Shown one piece after another: positions 15,063 to 22,943 of a DNA stretch of 29,867 bases (the first letter of the stretch is position 1; each line of letters starts with the position of its first letter). This DNA comes from an uncultured Collinsella sp. Lineage in GTDB: Bacteria; Actinomycetota; Coriobacteriia; Coriobacteriales; Coriobacteriaceae. The stretch spans positions 1-29,867 of the forward strand of contig CABUZI010000008.1 of assembly GCA_902496005.1 (NCBI GenBank). The letters run 5' to 3'. A program made the position numbers and the translations under genes. The notes below the pieces were generated by a model, which made no database searches, had not been told where the DNA came from, and saw only the letters and a list, made by a program, of their open reading frames with translations.

Positions 15063-16076
15063 ATGAAGCGCATCCTTCTCATCGCCACGGGCGGCACCAT
15101 CGCATCGACCGAGGACGGCAACGGCCTCTCCCCCGCCCTGACCGGTGAGGAGCTCGCCCAGAGCGTCCCCGAGATCTCGGGCCTCTGCGAGCTCGACGTC
15201 ATGCAGCCCATGAACATCGACAGCACCAATATGCGCCCCAGTGACTGGATGCGTATCCGCGACGTCGTCGTCGAGGGTTATGCCGACCACGACGGCTTCG
15301 TGATTCTGCACGGCACCGACACCATGAGCTATACCGCGGCAGCGCTTTCCTACCTGATTCAGGACAGCCCCAAGCCCATCGTGCTCACCGGCTCGCAAAA
15401 GCCCATGGGCAATCCCTTTACCGACGCCAAGCTCAACCTGTACCAGAGCCTGCTCTATGCGCTCGACGAGCACTCGCACGACGTCTCGATCGTGTTTGGC
15501 GGCGTAGCCATTGCCGGCACGCGCGCCCGCAAACAGCGCACCATGAGCTTTAACGCGTTCATTAGCGTCAACTATCCGCCCATCGCCTATATCCGCAACG
15601 ACCGCATCGTGCGCAACGGGCTTCACGGCACGCATCAGAATGAGAGCCCGGTTCGTTTCTACGACAGTATCGACCCGCGCGTGTTTGTCCTTAAGCTGAC
15701 GCCCGGCGTGAACCCGGGTATCCTGGACGCCCTAGCCGATAGCTACGATGCCGTAATCCTTGAGACCTTTGGCATTGGCGGTATTCCCGAGTTTGGTGAG
15801 TCGGGCGAGTCATTCCAAGATGCGATTTTCCGCTGGGTCTATTCGGGCCTCACCGTCGTTATGACCACGCAGGTCCCCGAAGAGGGCCTCGATCTGGGCG
15901 TTTATGAGGTCGGCCGTGCCTACGCCGACCATCCGGGTATTTTGCGCGGCGACGATATGACCACCGAAACGCTCGTGGCCAAAACCATGTGGGCGCTCGG
16001 CCAGTCACGTGATGCGGCCGAGATTCAGCGCCTGTTCTACAGCCAAGTCAACCACGACCGTATCCCGATGGTGTAA
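15063..16076 (+). CDS. ansA: L-asparaginase, type I (AnsA-like)
   Basis: Hydrolyses asparagine to aspartate and ammonia. It has 337 residues, the cytosolic type I length, and no signal peptide. The first catalytic threonine is in ATGGTIAST near the N-terminus and the second triad block in ILHGTDTM. YTAAALSYL and IVLTGSQKP are also conserved in the family. The ATG at 15063 follows AGGA with good spacing; longer upstream reading is unlikely. It is divergent from guaA and convergent with the small XRE gene 22 bases downstream. The choice of ansA rather than the periplasmic ansB type rests on length and the missing signal peptide. Confidence 0.94.
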   Translation: MKRILLIATGGTIASTEDGNGLSPALTGEELAQSVPEISGLCELDVMQPMNIDSTNMRPSDWMRIRDVVVEGYADHDGFVILHGTDTMSYTAAALSYLIQDSPKPIVLTGSQKPMGNPFTDAKLNLYQSLLYALDEHSHDVSIVFGGVAIAGTRARKQRTMSFNAFISVNYPPIAYIRNDRIVRNGLHGTHQNESPVRFYDSIDPRVFVLKLTPGVNPGILDALADSYDAVILETFGIGGIPEFGESGESFQDAIFRWVYSGLTVVMTTQVPEEGLDLGVYEVGRAYADHPGILRGDDMTTETLVAKTMWALGQSRDAAEIQRLFYSQVNHDRIPMV

Positions 16077-16098
16077 TTCAATTGTCGACGGGTATCCC

Positions 16099-16317
16099 CT
16101 ATTCGATGCCCTCGAGAAGTTCTGACACCGTCATGCCAAGCGCGGGCGCAAGTTTAAATAAAATCTCGAGCGTACTGTTTGCCTTTCCGCTTTCGATTTG
16201 GTCGAGATACGGTCGGCTGATTCCAACCGCCACGCAAAAATCGACCTTGGAGATACCAAGGGCCTTGCGCGTCCGCTCAACTCGCTCGCCAAGAATCTGT
16301 CTCGCATGTTCATTCAT
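16099..16317 (-). CDS. Small XRE-family helix-turn-helix regulator
   Basis: A 72-residue protein that is essentially one Cro/C1-type helix-turn-helix: LGERVERTRKALGISKVDFC, then the recognition helix VGISRPYLDQIESGKANST, then LFKLAPALGMTVSELL. The ATG at 16317 is chosen; a TTG 24 bases upstream is the alternative. No good ribosome binding site is seen, so the mRNA may be nearly leaderless. It is divergent from the 129-residue gene at 16394, and a perfect 26-bp palindrome lies between their starts. It therefore probably represses both itself and that gene. Confidence 0.88.
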   Translation of the reverse strand: MNEHARQILGERVERTRKALGISKVDFCVAVGISRPYLDQIESGKANSTLEILFKLAPALGMTVSELLEGIE

Positions 16318-16345
16318 GCAGACGAGTTTGAAATGGAGCAAAACA

Positions 16346-16371
16346 AAAACGTAAACTATAGTTTACGTTTT
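16346..16371. promoter_or_regulatory. 26-bp perfect palindrome, operator of the divergent pair
   Basis: AAAACGTAAACTA followed by its exact reverse complement occupies the 76-base gap between the XRE gene and the 129-residue gene. The centre contains TATAGT on both strands, a usable -10 for each direction. A regulator dimer bound here would cover both promoters. Confidence 0.8.
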
Positions 16372-16393
16372 GCCGAATATACAGGAGTTTTCT

Positions 16394-16783
16394 ATGTCGG
16401 CTTGCTCAATTTGCATGCGTCAAAAATCACGCTGCACAGACGGCATGCAGCCCAAGCTTGTCGTCGTTGAGGCCGAATGCCTTTCCCCGGATGAACGAAC
16501 AGCCTTTACGTTGCTATCGAGCCGTGTTGCGACCGCACTGCTCCCCAACCCGGCGAGAGGCGAGCTCGCCTCTCAATGCCGAACGCACGGCTGCACCCTT
16601 GACCAGGCCGTAGTAATAGCAACCAGCCAGCGTGGCCTGCCCCTTCTCCTCGAAGCCGGTATCGCACTCGCCCTTCGCGGCGCCGGATACGAAAACGAGG
16701 CCGCCGCCGACATGGTATTTAAACCACGATCGAGCGGCGGCCTCGCAGCAGCCATTGAATATGCGTGCAGGCTCGTTGCCTAA
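16394..16783 (+). CDS. Small HAD-like (Cof-type C-terminus) protein with CxxC, non-catalytic
   Basis: A 129-residue protein. The N-terminus carries CSICMRQKSRC (residues 4-14), a possible metal or redox knuckle. From about residue 50 the pattern follows the C-terminal core of Cof-type HAD phosphatases, where one expects a lysine motif, GDxxND, PMLExAG, VAMGNA and ADYVT. Here it reads NPARGELAS, IATSQRGL, PLLLEAGI, LALRGAG and ADMVFK, then GGLAAAIE. The lysine and the GDxxND acids are gone, and the N-terminal nucleophile half is absent, so phosphatase activity is not expected. AGGAG lies 7 bases before the ATG. It is divergent from an XRE regulator across a shared palindrome. Fold assignment is inference; role unknown. 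Confidence 0.75.
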   Translation: MSACSICMRQKSRCTDGMQPKLVVVEAECLSPDERTAFTLLSSRVATALLPNPARGELASQCRTHGCTLDQAVVIATSQRGLPLLLEAGIALALRGAGYENEAAADMVFKPRSSGGLAAAIEYACRLVA

Positions 16784-16792
16784 AAGGACAAG

Positions 16793-17176
16793 CTAGAAAC
16801 CAAAGCCAAAGCCCGTTCCGGTAATCGCCGAGTACATAAAGTAAACGTTGACCACGTTGAGAAACACACCCGTGATGCAGCCGTTTCGCAGGTAGCGCTC
16901 GCACACGATGCGCGCCATGGCGGCAGAGTCCTCATTGTTCTTGGCCTGGCGTCCCGCCGTAAAGTACGTCGCCACGCTCAGCAGCAAGTTGAGCACCGGC
17001 AGCGCCAGCAACTCGTAGCTCTTGCCCCAGCGCGTTACCTCGCCAGCTGCGTTAAACTTCGTTGCCACCTCGGGGCCAATGTTGGGGACCACAAACGCTG
17101 CGACCACCAGCGGAATCACCGCAAGTACGAGCAGTGCAATACCCATGTAGCCGGCTTTTTTGCCATATTTAAACAT
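16793..17176 (-). CDS. DUF1648-type small membrane protein
   Basis: A 127-residue integral membrane protein with three hydrophobic segments at about residues 12-32, 56-73 and 99-118. The loop VATKFNAAGEVTRWGKS (38-53) matches the DUF1648 motif, in which a short extracytoplasmic stretch reads like HFNxxGxxDxWG; this domain is found in SdpI-type immunity and sensor proteins. The length equals one DUF1648 unit with an added helix. It starts 11 bases after the ychF stop and is probably cotranscribed with it. Function unknown. Confidence 0.75.
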   Translation of the reverse strand: MFKYGKKAGYMGIALLVLAVIPLVVAAFVVPNIGPEVATKFNAAGEVTRWGKSYELLALPVLNLLLSVATYFTAGRQAKNNEDSAAMARIVCERYLRNGCITGVFLNVVNVYFMYSAITGTGFGFGF

Positions 17177-17187
17177 GCGCGTCGCCC

Positions 17188-18264
17188 TTACACGTTAAAG
17201 CGGAAGTGCACGACGTCGCCATCGGCCATGACATAGTCCTTGCCCTCGATGCGCAGCTTGCCGGCAGCCTTGGCGCCCTGCTCGCCACCGAGCTCGATGT
17301 AGTCGTCGTAGCCAATAACCTCGGCCTTAATAAAGCCGCGTTCAAAATCGGTGTGGATGACGCCGGCGGCCTGCGGGGCGGTCGCGCCCTGACGAACCGT
17401 CCAGGCCTTGACCTCCATCTCGCCGGCCGTAAAGAACGACTGCAGGCCGAGCAGCTTATAGGCCGCCTGCGCGAGCACGTCCAGACCGGGCTGCTCCAGG
17501 CCCAAGCTCTCCAGGTAGTCGGCGGCGTCCTCGGGATCGAGCTCGGAAAGCTCGGCCTCAATCTTGGCGCAGATGGGCAACGGCTTGACGCCATCGATGG
17601 GCGCCAGGTCTTCGTTGAGCATATCCTCGTCCACGTTGGCCACGTACAGAATGGGCTTCATAGTGAGCAGGAACAGGCCCTTGGCGGCAGCACGCTCCTC
17701 GTCGGTCATCTCCATGGATGCGGCGCGCTTGCCCTCGTTGAGCCAGGCAAGCAGACGCTTGGCGACCTCGAACTTGGGCATGAGCTCCTTGTCGCGCTTG
17801 GCCTCCTTCTCGAGCTTGGGCAGCTGTTTTTCGAGCGTGCCCATGTCGGCCAGGATGAGCTCGGTCATGATGGTATCGGCGTCACCGGCGGGGTCGACGA
17901 ACTCGCCCGTGCGGCCCACCTCACGCATGACGTTGGGATCCTTAAAGTAGCGCACGACCTCGCAGATGGCGTCGGTCTCGCGGATGTTTGCCAAGAACTG
18001 GTTGCCCAGGCCCTCGCCCTCGTTGGCACCCTTCACCAGGCCAGCGATGTCGACAAACTCGACCGTAGCCGGCACAATGCGGCCGGGGTTAACGATGTCG
18101 GCGAGCTTTTGCAGGCGGCTATCGGGCACATCGACGATACCCACGTTAGGGTCGATCGTGGCAAACGGGTAGTTGGCGGCAAGGCCGGTCTTTTTGGTAA
18201 GCGCGGTGAACAACGTCGACTTGCCCACGTTGGGCAGGCCCACGATACCGATGGAAAGGGACAC
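17188..18264 (-). CDS. ychF: YchF/OLA1 family ribosome-associated ATPase
   Basis: Universally conserved Obg-related P-loop ATPase that binds ribosomes and affects translation and stress responses. At 358 residues it has normal length. G1 is GLPNVGKST (9-17). The altered G4 motif, NVDE in YVANVDEDML, explains ATP rather than GTP preference. The C-terminal TGS domain includes AGVIHTDFERGFIKAEVI. The start is taken as GTG at 18264, because AAGGAG lies 5 bases upstream and the protein then begins exactly at the G domain; an ATG at 18300 has no ribosome binding site. The DUF1648 gene follows directly. Confidence 0.97.
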   Translation of the reverse strand: MSLSIGIVGLPNVGKSTLFTALTKKTGLAANYPFATIDPNVGIVDVPDSRLQKLADIVNPGRIVPATVEFVDIAGLVKGANEGEGLGNQFLANIRETDAICEVVRYFKDPNVMREVGRTGEFVDPAGDADTIMTELILADMGTLEKQLPKLEKEAKRDKELMPKFEVAKRLLAWLNEGKRAASMEMTDEERAAAKGLFLLTMKPILYVANVDEDMLNEDLAPIDGVKPLPICAKIEAELSELDPEDAADYLESLGLEQPGLDVLAQAAYKLLGLQSFFTAGEMEVKAWTVRQGATAPQAAGVIHTDFERGFIKAEVIGYDDYIELGGEQGAKAAGKLRIEGKDYVMADGDVVHFRFNV

Positions 18265-18307
18265 GACAGCTCCTTTTGGTACAGGTACTTCAAACTTCAT
18301 AAGTATA

Positions 18308-18351
18308 GCGCCGCCGCAGCATCCGGGCGAATCCGGACACCACGGCGGCGC
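18308..18351. other. Long GC-rich hairpin between the GH4 and ychF genes
   Basis: Outer arms GCGCCGCCG (18308-18316) and CGGCGGCGC (18343-18351) and inner arms TCCGG (18322-18326) and CCGGA (18333-18337) are separated by matching 5-base internal loops. It lies after the GH4 stop and before ychF, beside a TATACT on the - strand that could be the ychF -10. No T-tract, so its role is uncertain. Confidence 0.5.
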
Positions 18352-18391
18352 AAATGAAGCAGAGATGCGTGAGAGTTCTAGACAGTAGTCC

Positions 18392-19735
18392 TTACTTAAG
18401 CTCGGGCCAGAAATCCTTGTTGGCCTCGATGAGCTCGTCCAGGATCTGCTTAGCAACGCTTGCCGAAGGAATGGTCTTGGAGAGCGTGAGCGCCTGCCAG
18501 AGCTTCTGGTAGCTGCCCTCGACCCAAGCCTGGACAACGAGCTTCTCGACGGAAACCTGCTGCTCCATCAGACCCTTCTGGAACTGCGGAATCGGGCCCT
18601 GGCAAATCTCCTCAAAGCCGTTGGAACCGACGATGCAAGGCACCTCGACCATGGCCGTCGGGTCGAAGTTGGGCACAGCACCATCGTTGGGGACGATCAG
18701 CAGGAAGCGCTCGAGCGTGTTCTCGGCCAGTGCGCAGGCAAGGTCGACGATGTAGTTGGCGTGTACGTCGGGCTCAAAGCCGCCGTCCTTGGCAGTACCC
18801 TTGGCGATGATGTCGCGGCAAGCGCCAAAGACCTTCTTCTCGCGGCCGTCCATAACCTCATTGGCGCGAGTGTAGTTGGGGTCAGACGTCTCGACAACAT
18901 AGTCCGGGTACAGGTAGTACTTGAGGTAGGTGTTGGGAATCGTCTCGGGATCGACAGCATAGACATCCTTGGCCTTGCCGAAGGTGTGAATCCAGCTCTC
19001 CTCGACATGCTGCTCCTTACCGGCCTCGTGCTCGATGCCGTCCAGGTAGCCGTTCTTAGCCATGTGCTCCTTAATCTGCGGCATGAGGTCGTTGCCATCC
19101 TTGTCGTAGATCTTGCTCCACCAACCAAAGTGGTTGAGGCCGTAGTAGCTATACTGCAGCTCGCGACGATCCTTGATGCCGCACATACGGCTCATCTTAT
19201 CCATGAGGTCGATCGGCATGTCGCAGATGTTGATGATGCGGCTGTTGGGGCGCAGCACGCGGCAGGCCTCGGCGACGATGGCCGCGGGGTTGGAGTAGTT
19301 GAGCATCCAGGCGTTGGGGCTGTACTTCTCCATGTAGTCGAGGATCTCGATGACACCACCGATGGAGCGCATGCCGTAGGCGATACCGCCGGCACCGCAG
19401 GTCTCTTGGCCAACGCAGCCGTACTTGAGAGGAATCTTCTCGTCGAGCTCGCGCATGGCGTACAGGCCAACGCGGATGTGAGCAAGGACGAAGTCGGTCC
19501 CGGTGAATGCGGTCTCGGGATCGGTGGTGTAGCTGAACTCAACCTCGGGGGCGTTCTCGTGGAAGTAGATCTCGCAGGCCTTGGCCACGGTCTCCTGGCG
19601 CTCGGCGTTGTTGTCGTAGAAGGTCACCTTGTTGACCGGGAAGCGATCGCGCTCCTCAAGCAGCATCAGAGCGATGCCCGGAGTAAAGGTGGAGCCACCG
19701 CCGGCAATGGTCACGGCATAGTTCTTCTTGGACAT
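18392..19735 (-). CDS. GH4 6-phospho-alpha-glucosidase (maltose-6'-phosphate type)
   Basis: Cytosolic NAD- and Mn-dependent glycosidase of family GH4, 447 residues. It hydrolyses 6'-phospho-alpha-glucosides made by PTS uptake, giving glucose-6-phosphate and glucose. The N-terminal Rossmann motif is IAGGGSTFTPG. CDMP at residues 171-174 with His202 (GLNHFGWW) matches the alpha-specific members GlvA/MalH, whereas beta-specific members usually have CNVP. GAGGAGG-like bases precede the ATG. It follows the PTS EIICB gene on the same strand after a 155-base gap that contains a 13-bp hairpin. Maltose, sucrose isomers or similar are plausible substrates. Confidence 0.92.
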   Translation of the reverse strand: MSKKNYAVTIAGGGSTFTPGIALMLLEERDRFPVNKVTFYDNNAERQETVAKACEIYFHENAPEVEFSYTTDPETAFTGTDFVLAHIRVGLYAMRELDEKIPLKYGCVGQETCGAGGIAYGMRSIGGVIEILDYMEKYSPNAWMLNYSNPAAIVAEACRVLRPNSRIINICDMPIDLMDKMSRMCGIKDRRELQYSYYGLNHFGWWSKIYDKDGNDLMPQIKEHMAKNGYLDGIEHEAGKEQHVEESWIHTFGKAKDVYAVDPETIPNTYLKYYLYPDYVVETSDPNYTRANEVMDGREKKVFGACRDIIAKGTAKDGGFEPDVHANYIVDLACALAENTLERFLLIVPNDGAVPNFDPTAMVEVPCIVGSNGFEEICQGPIPQFQKGLMEQQVSVEKLVVQAWVEGSYQKLWQALTLSKTIPSASVAKQILDELIEANKDFWPELK

Positions 19736-19833
19736 GATGTCCTCCTCATTCTGGCCGCTTGCTCAATCCGTCCCCGCACGCGGCCTTGCGCGGTTTGGAA
19801 TTGTTACCTAGAAGTGGAGTTTTTTATCTCTAG

Positions 19834-19872
19834 AATCGGCCTTGCGGTGCATACCGGCTCGCAAGGCCGATT
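19834..19872 (-). other. 13-bp hairpin between the EIICB and GH4 genes
   Basis: AATCGGCCTTGCG (19834-19846) is the exact reverse complement of 19860-19872. On the transcribed strand no T-tract follows, so it is more likely a processing or stability element that sets GH4 against permease levels than a full terminator. Confidence 0.55.
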
Positions 19873-19890
19873 GTTTCGATGGACGATGGT

Positions 19891-21495
19891 TTACAGAAGG
19901 CTCTCGAACTTCAGAAGGCTCTCGAACTTCTCGCGAACCTGCGGGACGGTAAGGCCGATGATGACCTGGATTGACTGACCTTGGACCACCAAACCATGCG
20001 TACCGATCGCCTTGAAGGAAGCCTCGGGTGCAACGACGCTCTTGTCCTTGACGTTAACGCGCAGACGGGTAGCGCAGTTAGTTACATCGATGATGTTATC
20101 CGTGCCACCGAGCAGATCGAGGATGTTCTCGGCAAGCACCAAGCGCTCATCATCTTTACTCTGGGCGACCGATTTGCCAGCACCGCCCTGCTTTTGCTTG
20201 TAGTCGGCCTTGGACTTGAGCTCGACCTCAACATCGTCATCCTCGCGACCGGGGGTCTTAAAGTCGAACTTGACGATCAGGAAACGGAAGACCACGACCC
20301 AAAGAGCGGTAAAGCACAGACCGACAAGGATGGAGATGGCGTACTGCAGACCGTGTGCGGCCCAAAGGGGCAGCCAGTCCCACGAGAGCATCGAGATGAT
20401 GCCGCCGTCGAAGATGCCCACGACGCCAAGGAGGTTTTGAGCCATGCAGCCGAGCGCTCCGAGCACGCAGTGGACGACGAACAGGCCGGGCGCAATGAAC
20501 AGGAAGGTAAAGTCAAGCGGCTCGGTGATACCGCAAAGCATAGCGGTAAGGGTGACCGGGATCAGCAGAGCCTTGACGCGCTGCTTACGCTCGGGTTTGG
20601 CGGTCATATAAAACGCAATGGCGACGCCAAGCGAGCCGAAGACCTTAGTCCAACCAGGGCAGGTATAGGCAGCCCAGGGTGCGGCATCCTTAAGAGCAAT
20701 GCTCGGATCGGCAGCCAGTTGGGGCAGGATATTGGCCCAAGCAGCAAAGATGCCGCCGTTGACCGCCGCGTTGTCGTAATAGAACGGCGTATAGATAAAG
20801 TGGTGCAGGCCTGTAGGAATCAGCACGCGCTCGAAGAAAGCAAAGACACCCACGCCAAACGTACCGGCGGAAAGGATGAATCCCTGGAAGGCGGAGATAG
20901 CAGCCTGAACATGCGGCCACACCAGGCAGGCGATAAGAGCGACCGGAACCATAACGAAGAAACCGATCATATAGATGAACACGGAGCCCGAGAACACGCC
21001 CAACCACTCGGGGAGCTCGGTATCGAAGAACTTGTTATGCAGCATCGTGGCGATACCAGAGATAATGAGCGCGCCCATGATGCCCATATCAAGCGTTTTG
21101 ATGCTTGCGATAGTGGCAAGACCAGTACCACTGCCTGCCTCGACAGAGTAGTCGACGCCAAAGACAGGGCCCCACTGCCCCAAGATTGTGCTTACAAAGT
21201 AGTTGAAGGTAAGATAGATGGCCAAAGCCTCCATGCAGCAGCGAGCGTTCTGCTTGTTCGCGAGCGAGATTGGCAACGCTACGCAAAACAGCAACGGCAT
21301 CTGGTTAAAGAGCGTCCAACCACCCTGGAGCAGCACATTCCAGCAATCAAACCAAAGATGGCCCGCAGTGGCCATCTCGCCAAAGATCGCCTCGGTGGTA
21401 AACAACGTACCCAGGCCAACGACAATTCCGGAAAATGCGAAAAGAATTGCAGGCGTGTACATTGCACCGCCGAAACGTTGTATCTTTTGCATCAT
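19891..21495 (-). CDS. PTS EIICB, glucose/maltose family (alpha-glucoside permease)
   Basis: Membrane sugar permease with a fused cytoplasmic IIB domain, 534 residues. The IIC part (about 1-415) has about ten hydrophobic segments and the family blocks VLIPTGLHHFIYTPFYY and CGITEPLDFTFLFIAPG. The IIB domain near the C-terminus has the phosphorylated cysteine in DVTNCATRLRVNV. No IIA domain is fused or encoded nearby, so a IIA-Glc from elsewhere must serve it. The frame extends upstream to a GTG, but GAGGGGG before the ATG pair supports 21495. The C-terminus ends with a duplicated KFESLL. It pairs with the GH4 gene; alpha-glucosides such as maltose are inferred. Confidence 0.92.
   Translation of the reverse strand: MMQKIQRFGGAMYTPAILFAFSGIVVGLGTLFTTEAIFGEMATAGHLWFDCWNVLLQGGWTLFNQMPLLFCVALPISLANKQNARCCMEALAIYLTFNYFVSTILGQWGPVFGVDYSVEAGSGTGLATIASIKTLDMGIMGALIISGIATMLHNKFFDTELPEWLGVFSGSVFIYMIGFFVMVPVALIACLVWPHVQAAISAFQGFILSAGTFGVGVFAFFERVLIPTGLHHFIYTPFYYDNAAVNGGIFAAWANILPQLAADPSIALKDAAPWAAYTCPGWTKVFGSLGVAIAFYMTAKPERKQRVKALLIPVTLTAMLCGITEPLDFTFLFIAPGLFVVHCVLGALGCMAQNLLGVVGIFDGGIISMLSWDWLPLWAAHGLQYAISILVGLCFTALWVVVFRFLIVKFDFKTPGREDDDVEVELKSKADYKQKQGGAGKSVAQSKDDERLVLAENILDLLGGTDNIIDVTNCATRLRVNVKDKSVVAPEASFKAIGTHGLVVQGQSIQVIIGLTVPQVREKFESLLKFESLL
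19895..19930. repeat. 18-bp tandem duplication in the EIICB 3' end
   Basis: AGAAGGCTCTCGAACTTC occurs twice in direct succession (19895-19912 and 19913-19930). It is in frame and duplicates the last six residues, KFESLL. Confidence 0.95.
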
Positions 21496-21852
21496 GACGG
21501 GGAATCCCCCTCTCTTCATTCGGAGCGACTGCGGTTTTGGCTTCACTCGAGACCGCAGACGCGCCGTTTGCGTGTACCTCGTGCAATTGGACGGGTGGGC
21601 CCGTGTCCCCGGCTTCTTGCGCTTCTATTTTTATCATATCACTTATCTAGACAAGTTAATACGGTTTCTATGTTCGGTCAGCGGTCGATTATTGGCCGTA
21701 AACGGTATAAGTCCAGTATTTTGCCTGCTAAATCTAACATAGCTTATGGCCGCAAATTATATTTCTTTTCAACTTGTCTAGATGTGCTTGTCTATACCTG
21801 TAGACATGCCTATACTTCATTACAATATTCACCGCCACGTTAAGGAGTCACC
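21496..21852. promoter_or_regulatory. Divergent control region of EIICB-GH4 and adh-gntR
   Basis: This 357-base gap holds three related sites. ACTTATCTAGACAAGT (21641-21656) is a 16-bp palindrome with one mismatch. ACTTGTCTAGA (21772-21782) is a half-site extended across the centre. TGTCTA-6-TAGACA spans 21789-21806. A TATGAT on the - strand at 21633-21638 may be the EIICB -10, with the first operator just upstream. The EIICB leader contains a hairpin near 21589-21608. The GntR protein encoded at 22944 is the likely ligand-responsive regulator. Confidence 0.6.
21788..21816 (+). promoter_or_regulatory. Promoter of the zinc alcohol dehydrogenase with embedded operator
   Basis: TTGTCT (21788-21793) and TATACT (21811-21816) are 17 bases apart, a near-ideal sigma70-type promoter about 36 bases before the ATG. 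The inverted repeat TGTCTA/TAGACA (21789-21806) fills the spacer, so a bound regulator would block polymerase. Confidence 0.65.
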
Positions 21853-22878
21853 ATGAAAAGCGCGGTCTTCTATGGAAAGCACGACCTCAGAGTCGAGGAA
21901 TCGGCAAAGCCGGCCGTGGGCAAGCGCGACGTTCTGATCAACGTCAAAGCTTGCGGCGTCTGCGGCACCGACGTGCATATCTATGAAGGCGACAAGGGCG
22001 CGGCCGACGTTACCCCGCCCACGATCCTTGGTCATGAGTTTGCGGGCGTTGTCGAGGCCGTGGGCAGCGACGTCGCTGGCTTTAAACCGGGCGATCGCGT
22101 GTGCATCGACCCAAACCATCCCTGCGGCTGCTGCGAACCCTGCCGCGACGGAATCAACCACTACTGCGAGCATATGACCGGTTACGGCACCACCGTTAAC
22201 GGCGGCTTTGCCGAGTACTGCTCCGTCGATATGCAGCAAGTCTACAAGTTGGGCGATCACACCAGCTTTGAGCAGGGTGCCATGACCGAGCCCGTCGCCT
22301 GCTGCCTGCACGGCATCGATATGTGCAACATCAAGCCCGGCAGCACAGTTGTCGTTATCGGCGGCGGCATGATCGGTCTGCTCATGATGCAGCTTGCTAA
22401 AAACGCCGGCGCCACCAAGGTTGTCTTGCTCGAGCCTGTCGAAGGCAAGCGCGAGGTTGCGCTCAAACTCGGCGCCGACCTGGCCATTGATTCCATCCAC
22501 GAGGACGTCCCGGCCCGCCTGAAGCAGGAGGGCGTCGGCAACGTCGATGTCGTTATCGAGTGTGTTGGCAAGCCCGTCACCATCGAGCAGGCCATCCAGA
22601 TCGCCGGCCACAAGGCTACGGTCATGATGTTCGGCCTCACCAAGCCCGATGAGACAATCACCGTCAAGCCCTTCGAGGTCTTCCAGAAGGAGCTTGTGCT
22701 TACCTCGTCCTACATCAACCCTTATACGCAGCGTCGCGCGCTCGAGCTCATCGACTCTGGCAGGCTCGACGTATCCTCGATGGTCGCCAAGGTGGCTTCC
22801 CTCGACGAACTCGGCGCTATCCTGTCAGACCCAGCTCTGCGTGCCATGGGTAAATATATAATCGACCCCAGCAAGTAA
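21853..22878 (+). CDS. Zinc-dependent medium-chain alcohol/polyol dehydrogenase
   Basis: NAD(P)-dependent dehydrogenase of the MDR superfamily, 341 residues, resembling sorbitol and threonine dehydrogenases. The catalytic zinc site is CGVCGTDVH with GHEFAG. The structural zinc lobe is CGCCEPCRDGINHYC. The Rossmann motif VVIGGGMIGLL follows. AAGGAG precedes the ATG. It is divergent from the PTS EIICB gene and followed 65 bases later by the GntR regulator, with a 9-bp stem-loop between. Sharing operators with an alpha-glucoside PTS suggests it acts on a sugar or polyol from the same diet source, but the substrate is unknown. Confidence 0.92.
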   Translation: MKSAVFYGKHDLRVEESAKPAVGKRDVLINVKACGVCGTDVHIYEGDKGAADVTPPTILGHEFAGVVEAVGSDVAGFKPGDRVCIDPNHPCGCCEPCRDGINHYCEHMTGYGTTVNGGFAEYCSVDMQQVYKLGDHTSFEQGAMTEPVACCLHGIDMCNIKPGSTVVVIGGGMIGLLMMQLAKNAGATKVVLLEPVEGKREVALKLGADLAIDSIHEDVPARLKQEGVGNVDVVIECVGKPVTIEQAIQIAGHKATVMMFGLTKPDETITVKPFEVFQKELVLTSSYINPYTQRRALELIDSGRLDVSSMVAKVASLDELGAILSDPALRAMGKYIIDPSK

Positions 22879-22891
22879 ATCGATCGACACC

Positions 22892-22923
22892 TGCGCGAGC
22901 AGTCCTCATCCACCGCTCGCGCA
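22892..22923 (+). other. Intercistronic 9-bp stem-loop between adh and gntR
   Basis: TGCGCGAGC (22892-22900) pairs exactly with GCTCGCGCA (22915-22923). There is no T-tract. It could lower gntR expression relative to the dehydrogenase or protect the upstream mRNA. Confidence 0.5.
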
Positions 22924-22943
22924 CTCAGCTCTAGGAGACCGTC

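Noticed and set aside
18265..18537. N-terminal extension of ychF by up to about 90 residues
   Set aside because: The extension is Arg/Ser-rich, overlaps the GH4 3' end, and a good ribosome binding site lies just before the GTG at 18264.
19981..21843. 620-codon open frame on the + strand opposite the EIICB gene
   Set aside because: It is an antisense shadow of a clear membrane permease gene, with a biased charged composition and no start signal.
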